The notes beneath the pieces are model-generated. The model had not been told where the DNA came from. It ran no database searches and worked only from the letters and a program-made list of their open reading frames with translations. From Ornithinimicrobium cryptoxanthini (GTDB taxonomy: Bacteria > Actinomycetota > Actinomycetes > Actinomycetales > Dermatophilaceae): a DNA stretch of 64,000 bases. The stretch lies in NCBI RefSeq assembly GCF_023923205.1, contig NZ_CP099490.1, positions 2,852,001 through 2,916,000 on the forward strand. Reading direction: 5' to 3'. A program made the position numbers and the translations under genes. The stretch's first letter is position 1. Each line of letters begins with the position of its first letter. Shown here piece after piece: positions 47,364 through 56,183 of the stretch.

Positions 47364-48364
47364 CCCGCTGCTGCCTCGGCCAGGGCCTGTGCTGCATCCA
47401 CGCTGGCCCGGGTGATGCCGCGAGCCGACTCCGGACTGGCGCCGGCCAGCCCGCAGGCGGGGGTGATACCGACGTCGGCGAGCGTGGCGGGGTTCAGCCC
47501 CAGCTCGCTCCAGCGGGTGGTGAGCGCGTCCCGCGCCTGCTCGTATGCCGTGGGCCGGGTGGTCCCCAGCGCGCCGGCCCAGAAGTTGGTTCCTGCCTCG
47601 ACAGCGGTCGCGACCGCATCCCAGGAGGCGGTGCTCAGCGTGGCGCAGTCGAGGGAGATGGCGTCGGGTCCCGCGCCGCGCAGCAGGTCCACGGGCGGTG
47701 CGTCACCGCAGCAGTGGATCGCCGTGGCGGCCCCGGCGCCGCGCGCAGCGTCGATGACGGTCCCGAGGACGTGCTCGGCCTGGCTCAGGTCCGGGGTCGG
47801 GAGCACGCGGAAGCCGGAGTCGGACCTGATGTGACCTAGCAGGACGCTGGGCAGCGTGGGTTCGTCGAGCTGCAAGGTCAGCTGCGCACCCGGCACGAGG
47901 CGGGCGACATCGGCGAGGTGGGTGCGCACGCCCTCCGCCAGCGACTCCGCGAGGTCGCGGGTGGCTCCGGCGTCGGAGAGCACGCGGTCCCCCAGCGGCA
48001 GCCAGAGCGCGGCGGCCAGCGTCCACGGCCCCGCGAGCTGCAGCTTCAGCGGCCCGGTCCACCCGTCATACGCCTCGGCCAGCTCGTCCAGGTCCTGCCG
48101 CCACCAGGAGGAGGTCCGCTCGGCGTCACGTCCTGGCCGGTCGACGAGGCGCCATCCCTGGGGCTGCAGGTCGACGGGCAGGTCGACGAGCACTGCGGTG
48201 GTCCGACCGATCAGGTCCGTGCCGGGGCCACGGGCCGGGAGCTCGGGGAGATAGGGCATCGTCGTCACCCCCTCGGGAGCCTCGGCCAGCAGGTCGCGCA
48301 CCACGCGCAGAGCTTCCCGGATGTCAGTCCCGGGCCACGAGCCGATCCCTGTTGCGAGCACCAT
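47360..48364 (-). CDS. MetE C-terminal-domain (cobalamin-independent methionine synthase-like) protein
   Basis: 334 residues from the ATG at 48364. GIGSWPGTDIREALRVV is the start of the UROD/MetE-like barrel; AAIHCCGDAPP and GITPACGLAG supply the zinc-binding His/Cys/Cys. It lacks the N-terminal domain of full MetE, like the short core enzymes of actinobacteria and archaea that use a corrinoid protein or another methyl donor. The start is directly preceded by repeat array D. Confidence 0.82.
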   Translation of the reverse strand: MVLATGIGSWPGTDIREALRVVRDLLAEAPEGVTTMPYLPELPARGPGTDLIGRTTAVLVDLPVDLQPQGWRLVDRPGRDAERTSSWWRQDLDELAEAYDGWTGPLKLQLAGPWTLAAALWLPLGDRVLSDAGATRDLAESLAEGVRTHLADVARLVPGAQLTLQLDEPTLPSVLLGHIRSDSGFRVLPTPDLSQAEHVLGTVIDAARGAGAATAIHCCGDAPPVDLLRGAGPDAISLDCATLSTASWDAVATAVEAGTNFWAGALGTTRPTAYEQARDALTTRWSELGLNPATLADVGITPACGLAGASPESARGITRASVDAAQALAEAAAG

Positions 48365-48371
48365 GGGGACA

Positions 48372-48435
48372 GTGTGCACCACCCAATTTTCCGAGTGGTT
48401 TTGCATGCCCTCCACGTATTTTGAGGGAGGTTTTG
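48372..48435 (-). repeat. 32-bp repeat array D (2 units) in a divergent promoter region
   Basis: Minus-strand units start at 48435 (CAAAACC-TCCCTC-AAAA) and 48403 (CAAAACC-ACTCGG-AAAA), tails TACGTGGAGGGCATG and TTGGGTGGTGCACAC. The array ends 8 bp before the MetE-like ATG. Confidence 0.78.
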
Positions 48436-48501
48436 TCGGCCCGCCCCGGGAATGCCGCCGCCACCCGGTGCGTTCCGTCGAGCCCGACCCGAGGAGCCCC
48501 C

Positions 48502-49128
48502 GTGCCAGTCCCGTCCCTGCCATCACTGACCGCCCAGCACGCTCACCTGACCAGCCTCGGCCTGGAGGTCCCCCCACTGCCCAACGGCCTCACCGGAGAG
48601 CTGCTGGTGCTGCACCCCCGGCATACGCCAGCGGCAGTGCTGGCCACGTTGCTCCGCCTCGGTGACAACCCAGGGTTCGTGGTGGAGGACCTGACCGACC
48701 TGGCCGAGTTCGGCCCGGCGCCGGGCGTGGAGGTGCCCGACGCGGACCTCTATGCCGTGCACGCACCGGAGCGCGGCGATGAGTTCGCCAACCTCAGCCC
48801 CGACGAGGTCGACCCACAGCTGCGCGCCCGCGGGCGGGACCTGATGACGGTGAGCGAGGGGCTGGCCTGGGCGCTGCAGGTCCCTGAGGTCATCGAGCGC
48901 AACACGTGCTTCATGACGACCGGGTCACGCAAGGCGGGCTCCCGCCCGGGTCGCCTTGATGCCCGCGTCCCCGCCCTGTGGATCAGCAACGGCACCGGTC
49001 GCGACGGCCGCTCCCGCAAGGGAGCGCCCAAGGTCGGCTGGTGCTGGGCGGGCAACCGGCACACCTGGCTCGGGATCGCCTCGGTGGGCGGCCGCACGGC
49101 ATCGCCGACGGTCTCCGACCGGACCTGA
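48502..49128 (+). CDS. DUF5701 family protein
   Basis: 208 residues from a GTG 5 nt after GAGGAG. GDNPGFVVEDLTDLAEF, YAVHAPERGDEFANLSPDE, MTVSEGLAWALQVPEVIERN and PALWISNGTGRDGRSRKGAPK-type sequence match DUF5701, a family largely restricted to actinobacteria with unknown function. Divergent from the MetE-like gene across repeat array D. Confidence 0.78.
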   Translation: MPVPSLPSLTAQHAHLTSLGLEVPPLPNGLTGELLVLHPRHTPAAVLATLLRLGDNPGFVVEDLTDLAEFGPAPGVEVPDADLYAVHAPERGDEFANLSPDEVDPQLRARGRDLMTVSEGLAWALQVPEVIERNTCFMTTGSRKAGSRPGRLDARVPALWISNGTGRDGRSRKGAPKVGWCWAGNRHTWLGIASVGGRTASPTVSDRT

Positions 49129-49186
49129 CTGCCGCGTCCACCTGACTGCCGCAGTCGCGGACTGTGTCACCAGGCTCCCCGCGTGC

Positions 49187-49837
49187 CTACTCCCCCGGTC
49201 GCACGATCCCCGACTCGTAGGCCGCCACAACAACCTGGACCCGGTCCCGGAGGCCGAGCTTGGCCAGCACCCGGGCCACGTGGGTCTTGACCGTCTGGAC
49301 GCTGACGAAGAGCTCCGCGGCGATCTCGGAGTTGGAGCGTCCCCGCGCCACCAGCACCATCACCTCCTGCTCCCGCTCGGTCAGCTGGCCATAGCCGGGC
49401 GGCGGACCGGCCTGGCCGGCCCGCGTGAAGTCCTCGATCAGTCGCCTCGTGATCGAGGGCGCCAACAGCTCGTCGCCGCGGGCTGCGGCGCGCACCCCGG
49501 CGACGATCTGGTCCCTGGGTTGGTCCTTGAGCAGGAAGCCGCTGGCGCCGGCCACGAGTGCGTCATACACCAGCTGTGAGCGGTCGAAGGAGGTCAGGAT
49601 CAGCACCCGGGTCCCGGGCAGGGTGCCCACGATCCGTCGGGTAGCGGTGATCCCGTCCATCTCGGGCATCTGGATGTCCATCAGCACGACGTCCGGTGTG
49701 AGTGCATGAGCGGCATCGACTGCCCGTATGCCGTCGCTCGCCTCCCCGACCACCTCCAGGTCGGCCTCGGCAGCGAGGATCATCCGCAGCCCGGTGCGGA
49801 CCAGTTCCTGGTCGTCGACCAGCAGCACGGTCGTCAT
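49187..49837 (-). CDS. LuxR/NarL-family response regulator
   Basis: 216 residues. Receiver domain with LLVDDQELVRTGLRMIL, phospho-Asp in VVLMDIQMPEMDG, and the lysine in FLLKDQPRD; C-terminal LuxR helix-turn-helix LTEREQEVMVLVARGRSNSE. Start overlaps the histidine kinase stop (ATGA), giving a co-translated two-component pair. Confidence 0.94.
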   Translation of the reverse strand: MTTVLLVDDQELVRTGLRMILAAEADLEVVGEASDGIRAVDAAHALTPDVVLMDIQMPEMDGITATRRIVGTLPGTRVLILTSFDRSQLVYDALVAGASGFLLKDQPRDQIVAGVRAAARGDELLAPSITRRLIEDFTRAGQAGPPPGYGQLTEREQEVMVLVARGRSNSEIAAELFVSVQTVKTHVARVLAKLGLRDRVQVVVAAYESGIVRPGE

Positions 49838-51741
49838 GGGGCCAGCGCCGCACCGGACAGTCCCCGCGCCACCGAGCCTGCTCTGGGTGCGCGAGCGGGT
49901 GAGGGGATCGTGGCGGCGATCCGGAACCCACCCGTCGCGACGGGACCGAACTCCAGCTCCCCACCGCGTTCGCGGACCAGACCGGCGAGGCCGGCCAGAC
50001 CGGCCCCCGCACCAAGACCGGACCAGGCGGCGTCTCCGTCCGCAGCGTCGTGAGTTGGCCCGTGGGCGGTCCCTGGCCCGCTGTCGACCACCTCGACACG
50101 CACGCCGTTCGCAGCCGGACTGACCACGGCGTGGACGCGCGCACCGGGAGCGTGACGGCCAGCATTGACCAGGGCCTCTCGCAGGACCCGGTGCGCCAGC
50201 GCCGTGTCAACGTTGTCGAGCTCCGCCGGATCCGGGGTGACGAGGTGCAGCGTGAGACCCAGTCGGTGCGCCAGCAGCCGCAGCGCCGGCGTCTTGAGGC
50301 CGTCGCCAGGCTCCAGGGTGTGCAGACCACGGCGCAGCTCGGTCATCCCGCTGCGCGCGGCGTCAGCGATGGTGGCCAGGGCGTCCGGGGCCATGGCAGT
50401 GCAGTTGTGCTGGGCCGCACCAGCATTGAGGCAGACCACGCTCAGGGTGTGCGCCACCGAGTCGTGCAGGTCGCGCGCGATCAGCTGCCGCTGCCGCGCC
50501 ACCGCCACCCGCACGTCGGTGTCGCGGAGCCGTTCCAGCTGGAGCACCACCTGCCGCATCTGCTCCGCACGCGAGGACCAGGAGGCGGCCGTCATGCCCG
50601 CACCCACCGCGAGCGCGGACCAGATCATGGTCGGCACAAGGCCTTCCGGGGCACTGGCTTCCGGCGGGCTGGCGATGGCGAGGACCACGAGCCCGAGCCA
50701 CATCACCGCGACGCCCACCGCACGCCACCACCCGTGCGCCCAGGAGCCCACGGCATACGCCGCCACCAGGAGCAGCGCGATCGGCGCCACCATCGCGGGG
50801 AGCGGGGTCAGCACAGTGCTGGATGCCGTGCCGACAGCGAACATCCCGGCGAGCGCGACCACAGGGGACTGCCGACGCACCAGCAGGGGGCTGGCCACCG
50901 CGAGGGCGAGCAGGACGTTGGCCCACGCCGGGCCGCGGGAGGCGCTGCTGACCACGGACTCGACGGAGATTGCCACGCCCAGGCCGACGACCAGCAGGAC
51001 GTCGGTCCGGTCCGGCGCAGGCTCGGCCTGGCGGGTCCGGCGGAGCGGATCGGTGCGGCCGGCCTCGTCGGCAACCGCGCGAGCAGCGCCGTCGTCGACA
51101 GCGCCGCCGTCCTCGGCGACCGGCGACGCAGGTTCCTCACGCAGCACGCCGAGAGCCTCCCGCAGGTCGTCCAGGCCGGCACGCGCGGTCTCCTCGATCT
51201 GCGCGAGGACGTCACGGACCGACACGTTCTCCTGGTCCCGAGCCCCCTCGGCGCGCAGGGCGATCGCGCCCATCCGCTCGGCGAGTCCGTGGTGCACCGC
51301 GAGCTCGATGCGGTGCTGCTCGTAGAGGCGGACCACGGCGATCTCGTCCCGACGCTGCTCGACGAGCTGCTCGGACAGGGCAGCGAGCTCGCGCACCTGG
51401 CGGATGCGCCCCACCAGAGCCGCACCCAGCAGCGCGGGCGCACCGACGAGGATCAGGAAGAAGGCGAAGTCGTCGACGACCGCGAACTCGTCCCCGAAGT
51501 GGCGCTGGTTGGCCCACGTGAGGGCGGTCGCGACGGTCAGCACGCCCGTCGCCGCGATCGCGTGATGGGTCCAGGCACCGAGCAGGCAGCCGGCAACGAC
51601 GGCGGCCAGCAGCACCAGCAGGCTGTCTACGACTCCCCCCGAACCCACCGCTCCGTCAAGGACGGCCGCCACGGTGACCGCGCCCGCCAGCCCCACGGAG
51701 GACCACCTCCGCAGCGGGGTCGGGCGTGCGTCTCGGGCCAC
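49834..51741 (-). CDS. Histidine kinase with two tandem sensor/DHp modules
   Basis: 635 residues, nearly twice the usual size of a NarL-type kinase. First module: four or so membrane segments (residues 15-105) and a DHp-like helix pair (LYEQHRIELAVHHGLAERMG, then AGLDDLREALGVL). It is followed not by an ATPase but by a linker and a second set of membrane segments (about 250-390), then a complete HisKA_3 domain with His about 426 (IARDLHDSVAHTLSVV) and a HATPase domain (LAHRVLREALVNAGRHAPG, GLGAGAGLAGL). It phosphorylates the adjacent regulator. The first module keeps a His but has lost the HD pair and an ATPase. Confidence 0.85.
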   Translation of the reverse strand: MARDARPTPLRRWSSVGLAGAVTVAAVLDGAVGSGGVVDSLLVLLAAVVAGCLLGAWTHHAIAATGVLTVATALTWANQRHFGDEFAVVDDFAFFLILVGAPALLGAALVGRIRQVRELAALSEQLVEQRRDEIAVVRLYEQHRIELAVHHGLAERMGAIALRAEGARDQENVSVRDVLAQIEETARAGLDDLREALGVLREEPASPVAEDGGAVDDGAARAVADEAGRTDPLRRTRQAEPAPDRTDVLLVVGLGVAISVESVVSSASRGPAWANVLLALAVASPLLVRRQSPVVALAGMFAVGTASSTVLTPLPAMVAPIALLLVAAYAVGSWAHGWWRAVGVAVMWLGLVVLAIASPPEASAPEGLVPTMIWSALAVGAGMTAASWSSRAEQMRQVVLQLERLRDTDVRVAVARQRQLIARDLHDSVAHTLSVVCLNAGAAQHNCTAMAPDALATIADAARSGMTELRRGLHTLEPGDGLKTPALRLLAHRLGLTLHLVTPDPAELDNVDTALAHRVLREALVNAGRHAPGARVHAVVSPAANGVRVEVVDSGPGTAHGPTHDAADGDAAWSGLGAGAGLAGLAGLVRERGGELEFGPVATGGFRIAATIPSPARAPRAGSVARGLSGAALAP

Positions 51742-51747
51742 CTTCTG

Positions 51748-51753
51748 AGATTA
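51748..51753 (-). promoter_or_regulatory. -10 element (TAATCT), leaderless, two-component operon
   Basis: TAATCT on the minus strand lies 6 nt before the GTG at 51741. Confidence 0.55.
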
Positions 51754-51826
51754 GAGCCAGACAGATCATCCGGCATCCCTCCGCAGAGTGACGCCCCGAC
51801 ACCTGCTGCGGAGTCAGCCTTGACCC

Positions 51827-52249
51827 ATGACTACCTCACGCATAGCCCTCATTGCCGCCGCGACGAGTCTCGTCGCCTGGATCGCCAAGGCCACGGCCGT
51901 CGCCGCCGCCGGAGGACCGGGTCGCACCTCGTGGGAGGACACACTCTTCTTTGTCGGTCTTGCCACCCAGCTGATCGCCTTCGTCGCTGTCGTGCTGTCT
52001 CTCACCGGATCTCGACCGGTCGTGGTGCGCCTTGGCGCGCTCCTCGGCGGGGCCGTCCTCGTCTTCGGTCTCGTCACCGTCCTCCAGCTCGTCATCGAGC
52101 GGGTGCAGCCCGCGGACGCCTCGTGGGTCTGGGGCGAGATCAACCTCTGGGTCGTCGCATCCCTCCTCCTGGGTCTGGCGGTCCTGGCACACCAACGAGC
52201 CACCTCGCACACCGTCCCGGCAGCACCTCTCCATCACCAGCCGGCCTGA
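51827..52249 (+). CDS. Small membrane protein, four TM segments
   Basis: 140 residues. Hydrophobic segments at about 5-30, 45-65, 72-92 and 105-125 (ALIAAATSLVAWIA, FVGLATQLIAFVAVVLSL, LGALLGGAVLVFGLVTVLQL, LWVVASLLLGLAVLA). No family recognised. Divergently transcribed from the two-component operon, so it might be a target of it; this is a guess from position only. Confidence 0.65.
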   Translation: MTTSRIALIAAATSLVAWIAKATAVAAAGGPGRTSWEDTLFFVGLATQLIAFVAVVLSLTGSRPVVVRLGALLGGAVLVFGLVTVLQLVIERVQPADASWVWGEINLWVVASLLLGLAVLAHQRATSHTVPAAPLHHQPA

Positions 52250-52301
52250 CGCGTCATGGGTGAGAGTGTTGCTCCTGCGGAGAACGCGTCATGCTGGGGC
52301 G

Positions 52302-52625
52302 ATGGATCTCCGCCCTGCCCAGGACCCCGCGCCGACCTCGCCTCGGTCGCCCACGCCACCACCGGAGCTCCGGCGGCTGTTCAACAAGGCGGGCCAGCTG
52401 GTCTCGATGCCGGTCAAGCCCCAGCTGCGACTCGACCTGCTGACCTGGATCGGGAGCACGCTGCCGGCCGACCGCGAGCTGACCGAGACCGAGATCAACG
52501 CGCACCTGCGGGCCATCGACGACGACGTCGCGATGCTGCGCAGATACCTCGTCGACCACGGGCTCGTGGAGCGTCCGGTCCCCGGCACCTACCGGGTGAG
52601 CACCGACCCGGTCCACCGCAACTGA
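52302..52625 (+). CDS. DUF2087 domain protein
   Basis: 107 residues from the ATG at 52302. PPELRRLFNKAGQLVSMPVK, LPADRELTETEINAHLRAID and DVAMLRRYLVDHGLVER are the DUF2087 core, a domain often fused to transcription factors and here alone. Proposed to bind nucleic acid; unproven. Confidence 0.82.
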   Translation: MDLRPAQDPAPTSPRSPTPPPELRRLFNKAGQLVSMPVKPQLRLDLLTWIGSTLPADRELTETEINAHLRAIDDDVAMLRRYLVDHGLVERPVPGTYRVSTDPVHRN

Positions 52626-52691
52626 GCCAGCAACCTCACTGGGCCAGCAACCTGACTGCGCCGGCCCTCCGAGAGCCAAGCCCCGGCATAC

Positions 52692-53789
52692 TCACCGTCG
52701 CCGGCTCGTGCCGGTGGAGGAGATGGTCGCCGACCCGACCACGCGAGTGCCGTCATACAGCACCACCGACTGGCCGGGCGCGACACCGCGGATCCGACGC
52801 TCCAGCCGCACCTGCACCTGATCGCCGTGCGCCCACGCCGTCGCCGGCACCTCCTCGCCGTGCGCGCGCACCTGGGCACCGACCGACACGACGCCCTCGG
52901 GCGCGGGGCCGCACCAGCGCGCGTGGTCACCGGTGATCTCGTCGACCCCGAGCAGCTCGGCGGTCCCGACGACCACGGTGTTGCTGGCTGGCCGGGTCTC
53001 GACAACATAACGCGGAGCACCGTCAGCGGCCGGCGCCCTCAGACCGAGGCCCTTGCGCTGACCGACGGTGAAGCCATAAGAGCCCCGGTGCTCTCCCAGC
53101 ACGGTCCCGTCGGTGCCGACAATCTCGCCGGGCTGCTCCCCCAGCCGCTTCTCGAGCCAGCCACGGGTGTCGCCGTCGGCGATGAAGCAGATGTCGTGGC
53201 TGTCCGGCTTCTTGGCGATCGAGAAGCCGCGGGCCGCCGCCTCGGCGCGGATGTCCGGCTTGGTCGTGTCGCCCAGCGGGAAGAAGGACCGGGCCAGCTG
53301 GTCGGCGTCGAGCACGCCCAGCACATAGGACTGGTCCTTGGCCATGTCGACGGCGCGGTGCAGCTCACGGCGGGTGCCCTCGCCCTCGGGCACCTCGACG
53401 ATCTGCGCGTAGTGGCCGGTGGCGACGGCGTCGAAACCCAGGGCCAGGGCCTTGTCCAGCAGTGCGGCGAACTTGATCTTCTCGTTGCAGCGCAGGCAGG
53501 GGTTGGGGGTGCGGCCGGCGGCATACTCCGCGATGAAGTCCTCGACCACGTCTTCGCGGAAGCGCTGCGCCATGTCCCAGACATAGAAGGGGATGCCAAG
53601 CCGGTCGGCGACGCGTCGGGCATCACCGGCGTCCTCGATGGTGCAGCAGCCGCGGGCACTCTCGCGCAGGGTCGCGGCGGACTGGGACAGGGCCAGGTGG
53701 ACGCCGACCACCTCATGGCCCGCGTCGAGCATGCGGGCGGCGGCAACCGCGGAGTCGACCCCACCGCTCATGGCGGCAACGACCCTCAT
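52692..53789 (-). CDS. mnmA: tRNA 2-thiouridylase
   Basis: 365 residues from the ATG at 53789. N-terminal PP-loop [17 protein letters not shown]; catalytic cysteine in [23 protein letters not shown] region with the second catalytic cysteine in [14 protein letters not shown] and a C-terminal beta-barrel. Inserts sulfur at U34 of Lys/Glu/Gln tRNAs. The start overlaps the stop of the cysteine desulfurase (ATGA), its likely sulfur donor. Confidence 0.95.
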   Translation of the reverse strand: MRVVAAMSGGVDSAVAAARMLDAGHEVVGVHLALSQSAATLRESARGCCTIEDAGDARRVADRLGIPFYVWDMAQRFREDVVEDFIAEYAAGRTPNPCLRCNEKIKFAALLDKALALGFDAVATGHYAQIVEVPEGEGTRRELHRAVDMAKDQSYVLGVLDADQLARSFFPLGDTTKPDIRAEAAARGFSIAKKPDSHDICFIADGDTRGWLEKRLGEQPGEIVGTDGTVLGEHRGSYGFTVGQRKGLGLRAPAADGAPRYVVETRPASNTVVVGTAELLGVDEITGDHARWCGPAPEGVVSVGAQVRAHGEEVPATAWAHGDQVQVRLERRIRGVAPGQSVVLYDGTRVVGSATISSTGTSRRR

Positions 53790-54991
53790 GAGCTCTTCCG
53801 GGTCGCACCCCGCGCCCGGCGCGCGCGGTCGATGGCGCCCGGCAGGGCTTCGAGGAGGGCGTCGACGTCGGCGTCGCTGGAGGTGCGGCCCAGGGTCAGT
53901 CGCAGGGAGCCGCGTGCCTCCGGCTCGTCCACGCCCATCGCCATCAGCACGTGGCTGGGCTGGGGCACGCCCGCCTGGCAGGCGGAGCCGGTCGAGCACT
54001 GCACGCCCGCGGCGTCCAGGAGATAGAGGAGGGAGTCGCCGTCACAGTCCGGCACGCGCAGGTGCGCATTGGCCGGCAGGCGGCGGATGCCATCACCTGG
54101 CTCCCACGGTCCGCTCACCTGGATGGTCGGGTCGAGGTCGAGTGCCCCCTGGATGATGCGGTCGCGCAGGTGGATCATCGTCTTGGCGTGGATCTCCTGC
54201 TCAGCGACTGCCCTGCGCACGGCGACCGCGAGGCCGGCGATCGCGGGGGTGTCGAGGGTGCCGCTGCGCAGCTGGCGCTCCTGCCCACCACCGTGGGTCA
54301 GTGGCACCGGGTTCTGGTCGCGACCGGCGATGAGGAGGCCGACGCCCATCGGGCCGCCGATCTTGTGGCCGGTGACCGTGACCAGGTCGGCGTCGACCTC
54401 GCCGAGGGGCAGCGCCACCTGGCCGAGCGCCTGGACCGCGTCGCTGTGGAAGGTCACGCCGTGCTCGCGGGCCAGGGCAGCCAGCTCGGCGATCGGCTGC
54501 ACCGTGCCGACCTCGTTGTTGGCCCACATCACGCTGACCAACGCGGTGTCGGACGCGTGCTCCTGCAGGGCGGCCTCGAGCGTCTCGGGGCGGACCACGC
54601 CGGTGGCGTCTGGCTCCAGATAGGTGACCTGGGCCCCGTGCTCGGTGACGAGGTGTTCCACCGGGTCGAGCACGGCGTGGTGCTCGATGCCGCTGACGAT
54701 CAGCCGGGTGCGCCCCGTGCCGGTCTCGTGGTGGTGGAACCAGGTGCCCTTGACAGACATGTTGTCGGACTCAGTGCCACCAGAGGTAAAGATCACCTCG
54801 GACGGGCGCACCCCCAGGTCGGCCGCGATCGACTCCCGCGACTCCTCGACGACGCGCCGTGCGGTGCGCCCGGCCCCGTGGAGCGAGCTGGCGTTGCCGA
54901 GCCGGCCCATCTGCTCCACCACCGCGTCGATGACCTCGGGCAGGGTCGAGGTCGTCGCGGCATGGTCGAGGTAGACGGGGGAATCAGGCAC
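53786..54991 (-). CDS. Cysteine desulfurase (class V aminotransferase, NifS/IscS type)
   Basis: 401 residues from a GTG at 54991. [14 protein letters not shown] at the N-terminus, PLP-lysine in [12 protein letters not shown], and the catalytic cysteine in STGSACQAG. Releases sulfur from cysteine. Directly coupled to mnmA, so tRNA thiolation is its main assigned role; supply to Fe-S assembly is possible. A 22-bp inverted repeat sits 25 bp upstream. Confidence 0.92.
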   Translation of the reverse strand: MPDSPVYLDHAATTSTLPEVIDAVVEQMGRLGNASSLHGAGRTARRVVEESRESIAADLGVRPSEVIFTSGGTESDNMSVKGTWFHHHETGTGRTRLIVSGIEHHAVLDPVEHLVTEHGAQVTYLEPDATGVVRPETLEAALQEHASDTALVSVMWANNEVGTVQPIAELAALAREHGVTFHSDAVQALGQVALPLGEVDADLVTVTGHKIGGPMGVGLLIAGRDQNPVPLTHGGGQERQLRSGTLDTPAIAGLAVAVRRAVAEQEIHAKTMIHLRDRIIQGALDLDPTIQVSGPWEPGDGIRRLPANAHLRVPDCDGDSLLYLLDAAGVQCSTGSACQAGVPQPSHVLMAMGVDEPEARGSLRLTLGRTSSDADVDALLEALPGAIDRARRARGATRKSS

Positions 54992-55015
54992 CAGACCATC
55001 ATCCCACCGGGCCCA

Positions 55016-55037
55016 TAACCCACCAATTCTTGGGTTA
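55016..55037. promoter_or_regulatory. Inverted repeat upstream of the cysteine desulfurase gene
   Basis: TAACCCA and TGGGTTA arms with an 8-bp AT-containing spacer, 25 bp before the start. Operator-like, with no regulator nearby. Confidence 0.35.
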
Positions 55038-55103
55038 GGTCGGATCGGTCTCGGAATCGGCTCCAGCGTGCAGGTGCACGCCCTAGCCGACGACACGCCG
55101 ACG

Positions 55104-55145
55104 CAGACCGGCCCCAGCGTTCAGGTGAACGCTGGGGTCGGTCTG
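55104..55145 (-). terminator. Terminator of the etfBA operon
   Basis: Arms 55104-55123 and 55126-55145 are 20 bp each with one G-T pair. It lies 55 bp after the etfA stop. No T-run follows, as is usual in actinobacteria. Confidence 0.75.
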
Positions 55146-55189
55146 GATCGGGTGGTGCGTGCTGGATCGGGTGGTGCGTGCTGGATCGG
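55143..55189. repeat. 19-bp tandem repeat, 2.5 copies
   Basis: CTGGATCGGGTGGTGCGTG at 55143-55161 and 55162-55180, with a partial third copy. It fills the gap between etfA and the hairpin and overlaps the hairpin edge. Confidence 0.75.
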
Positions 55190-55199
55190 CGGCGCTGGG

Positions 55200-56159
55200 T
55201 CAGGCCTTGCGGGCCTGGACGTCCGCGGTCGCCTGCGGCAGGACGTTGAACAGGTCGCCGACCACGCCGAAGTCCACGAGCTCGAAGATCGGGGCCTCGG
55301 GGTCCTTGTTGACCGCGATGATCGTCTTGGAGGTCTGCATGCCGGCGCGGTGCTGGATCGCACCGGAGATGCCGGCCGCGACATACAGCTGCGGGGAGAC
55401 CGAGGCACCGGTCTGGCCGACCTGGCTGGAGTGGGGATACCAGCCGGCGTCCACCGCCGCACGCGAGGCGCCGACAGCCGCCCCGAGCGAGTCGGCGAAC
55501 TGCTCGACCGGCCCGAAGTCACCGGCGGTGCCACGACCACCAGAGACGACGATCGCGGCCTCGGTCAGCTGCGGGCGGCCGGACTGTGCCTTCTCCTTGC
55601 GCTCCACGATCTTGGCGGCGGTGGCCTGGTCGGACAGCGCCACGGTGACGGTCTCGTCAGTGGCGGCAGCCGGGGCCTCCTGCACCGGGATCGAGTTGGG
55701 CTTGACGGTCACGATCGGGGAACCCTTGGTCACCGAGCTGGTCACCGTGTAGTTGCCGGCAAACACCGACTGCACCGTGCGCACGCCACCGCCGTCACCG
55801 GGCTGGACGTCGACGGCGTCGACGATGAGGCCCGACTCGGTCTTGATAGCCAGGCGACCGGCGATCTCCTTGCCCTCGGACGAGGACGGCAGGAGCACCG
55901 CGGCCGGGCTGGCCTGCGCCACCAGCTGGGCCAGCACCTCTGCGGTCGGGGCCACCAGGTGATCGGTGACGGCCTGGTCGTCGATGCGATAGACCTTCGC
56001 CGCGCCATACTTCGCCAGGGTCTCCTGGGCCGCCTCGAAACCGGCACCTACGAAGACGGCCGACGGCTCACCCAGGCGGGCGGCAGCGGTCAGCATCTCA
56101 GCGGTGGTCTTGCGGACATCTCCGTCGACGTGGTCGACCAGAACGAGCACTTCAGCCAT
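55200..56159 (-). CDS. etfA: Electron transfer flavoprotein alpha subunit
   Basis: 319 residues. VLVLVDHVDGDVRKTTAEML at the N-terminus, and the FAD domain near the C-terminus with SGGRGTAGDFGPVEQFAD, GQTGASVSPQLYVAAGISG, GMQTSKTIIAVNKDPEAPIF. Accepts electrons from acyl-CoA dehydrogenases, two of which are in this window. AAGGAGA precedes the ATG. Confidence 0.96.
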   Translation of the reverse strand: MAEVLVLVDHVDGDVRKTTAEMLTAAARLGEPSAVFVGAGFEAAQETLAKYGAAKVYRIDDQAVTDHLVAPTAEVLAQLVAQASPAAVLLPSSSEGKEIAGRLAIKTESGLIVDAVDVQPGDGGGVRTVQSVFAGNYTVTSSVTKGSPIVTVKPNSIPVQEAPAAATDETVTVALSDQATAAKIVERKEKAQSGRPQLTEAAIVVSGGRGTAGDFGPVEQFADSLGAAVGASRAAVDAGWYPHSSQVGQTGASVSPQLYVAAGISGAIQHRAGMQTSKTIIAVNKDPEAPIFELVDFGVVGDLFNVLPQATADVQARKA

Positions 56160-56183
56160 GATCTTCTCCTTCTTCCGGTCGGG

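Noticed and set aside
48352-48501. An N-terminal extension of the DUF5701 protein through array D
   Set aside because: The GTG at 48502 has a proper Shine-Dalgarno; the upstream part is repeat DNA with unrelated codon use.
50050-52263. A 737-codon plus-strand frame over the histidine kinase
   Set aside because: Arg/His/Gly-rich shadow; kinase motifs are on the minus strand.
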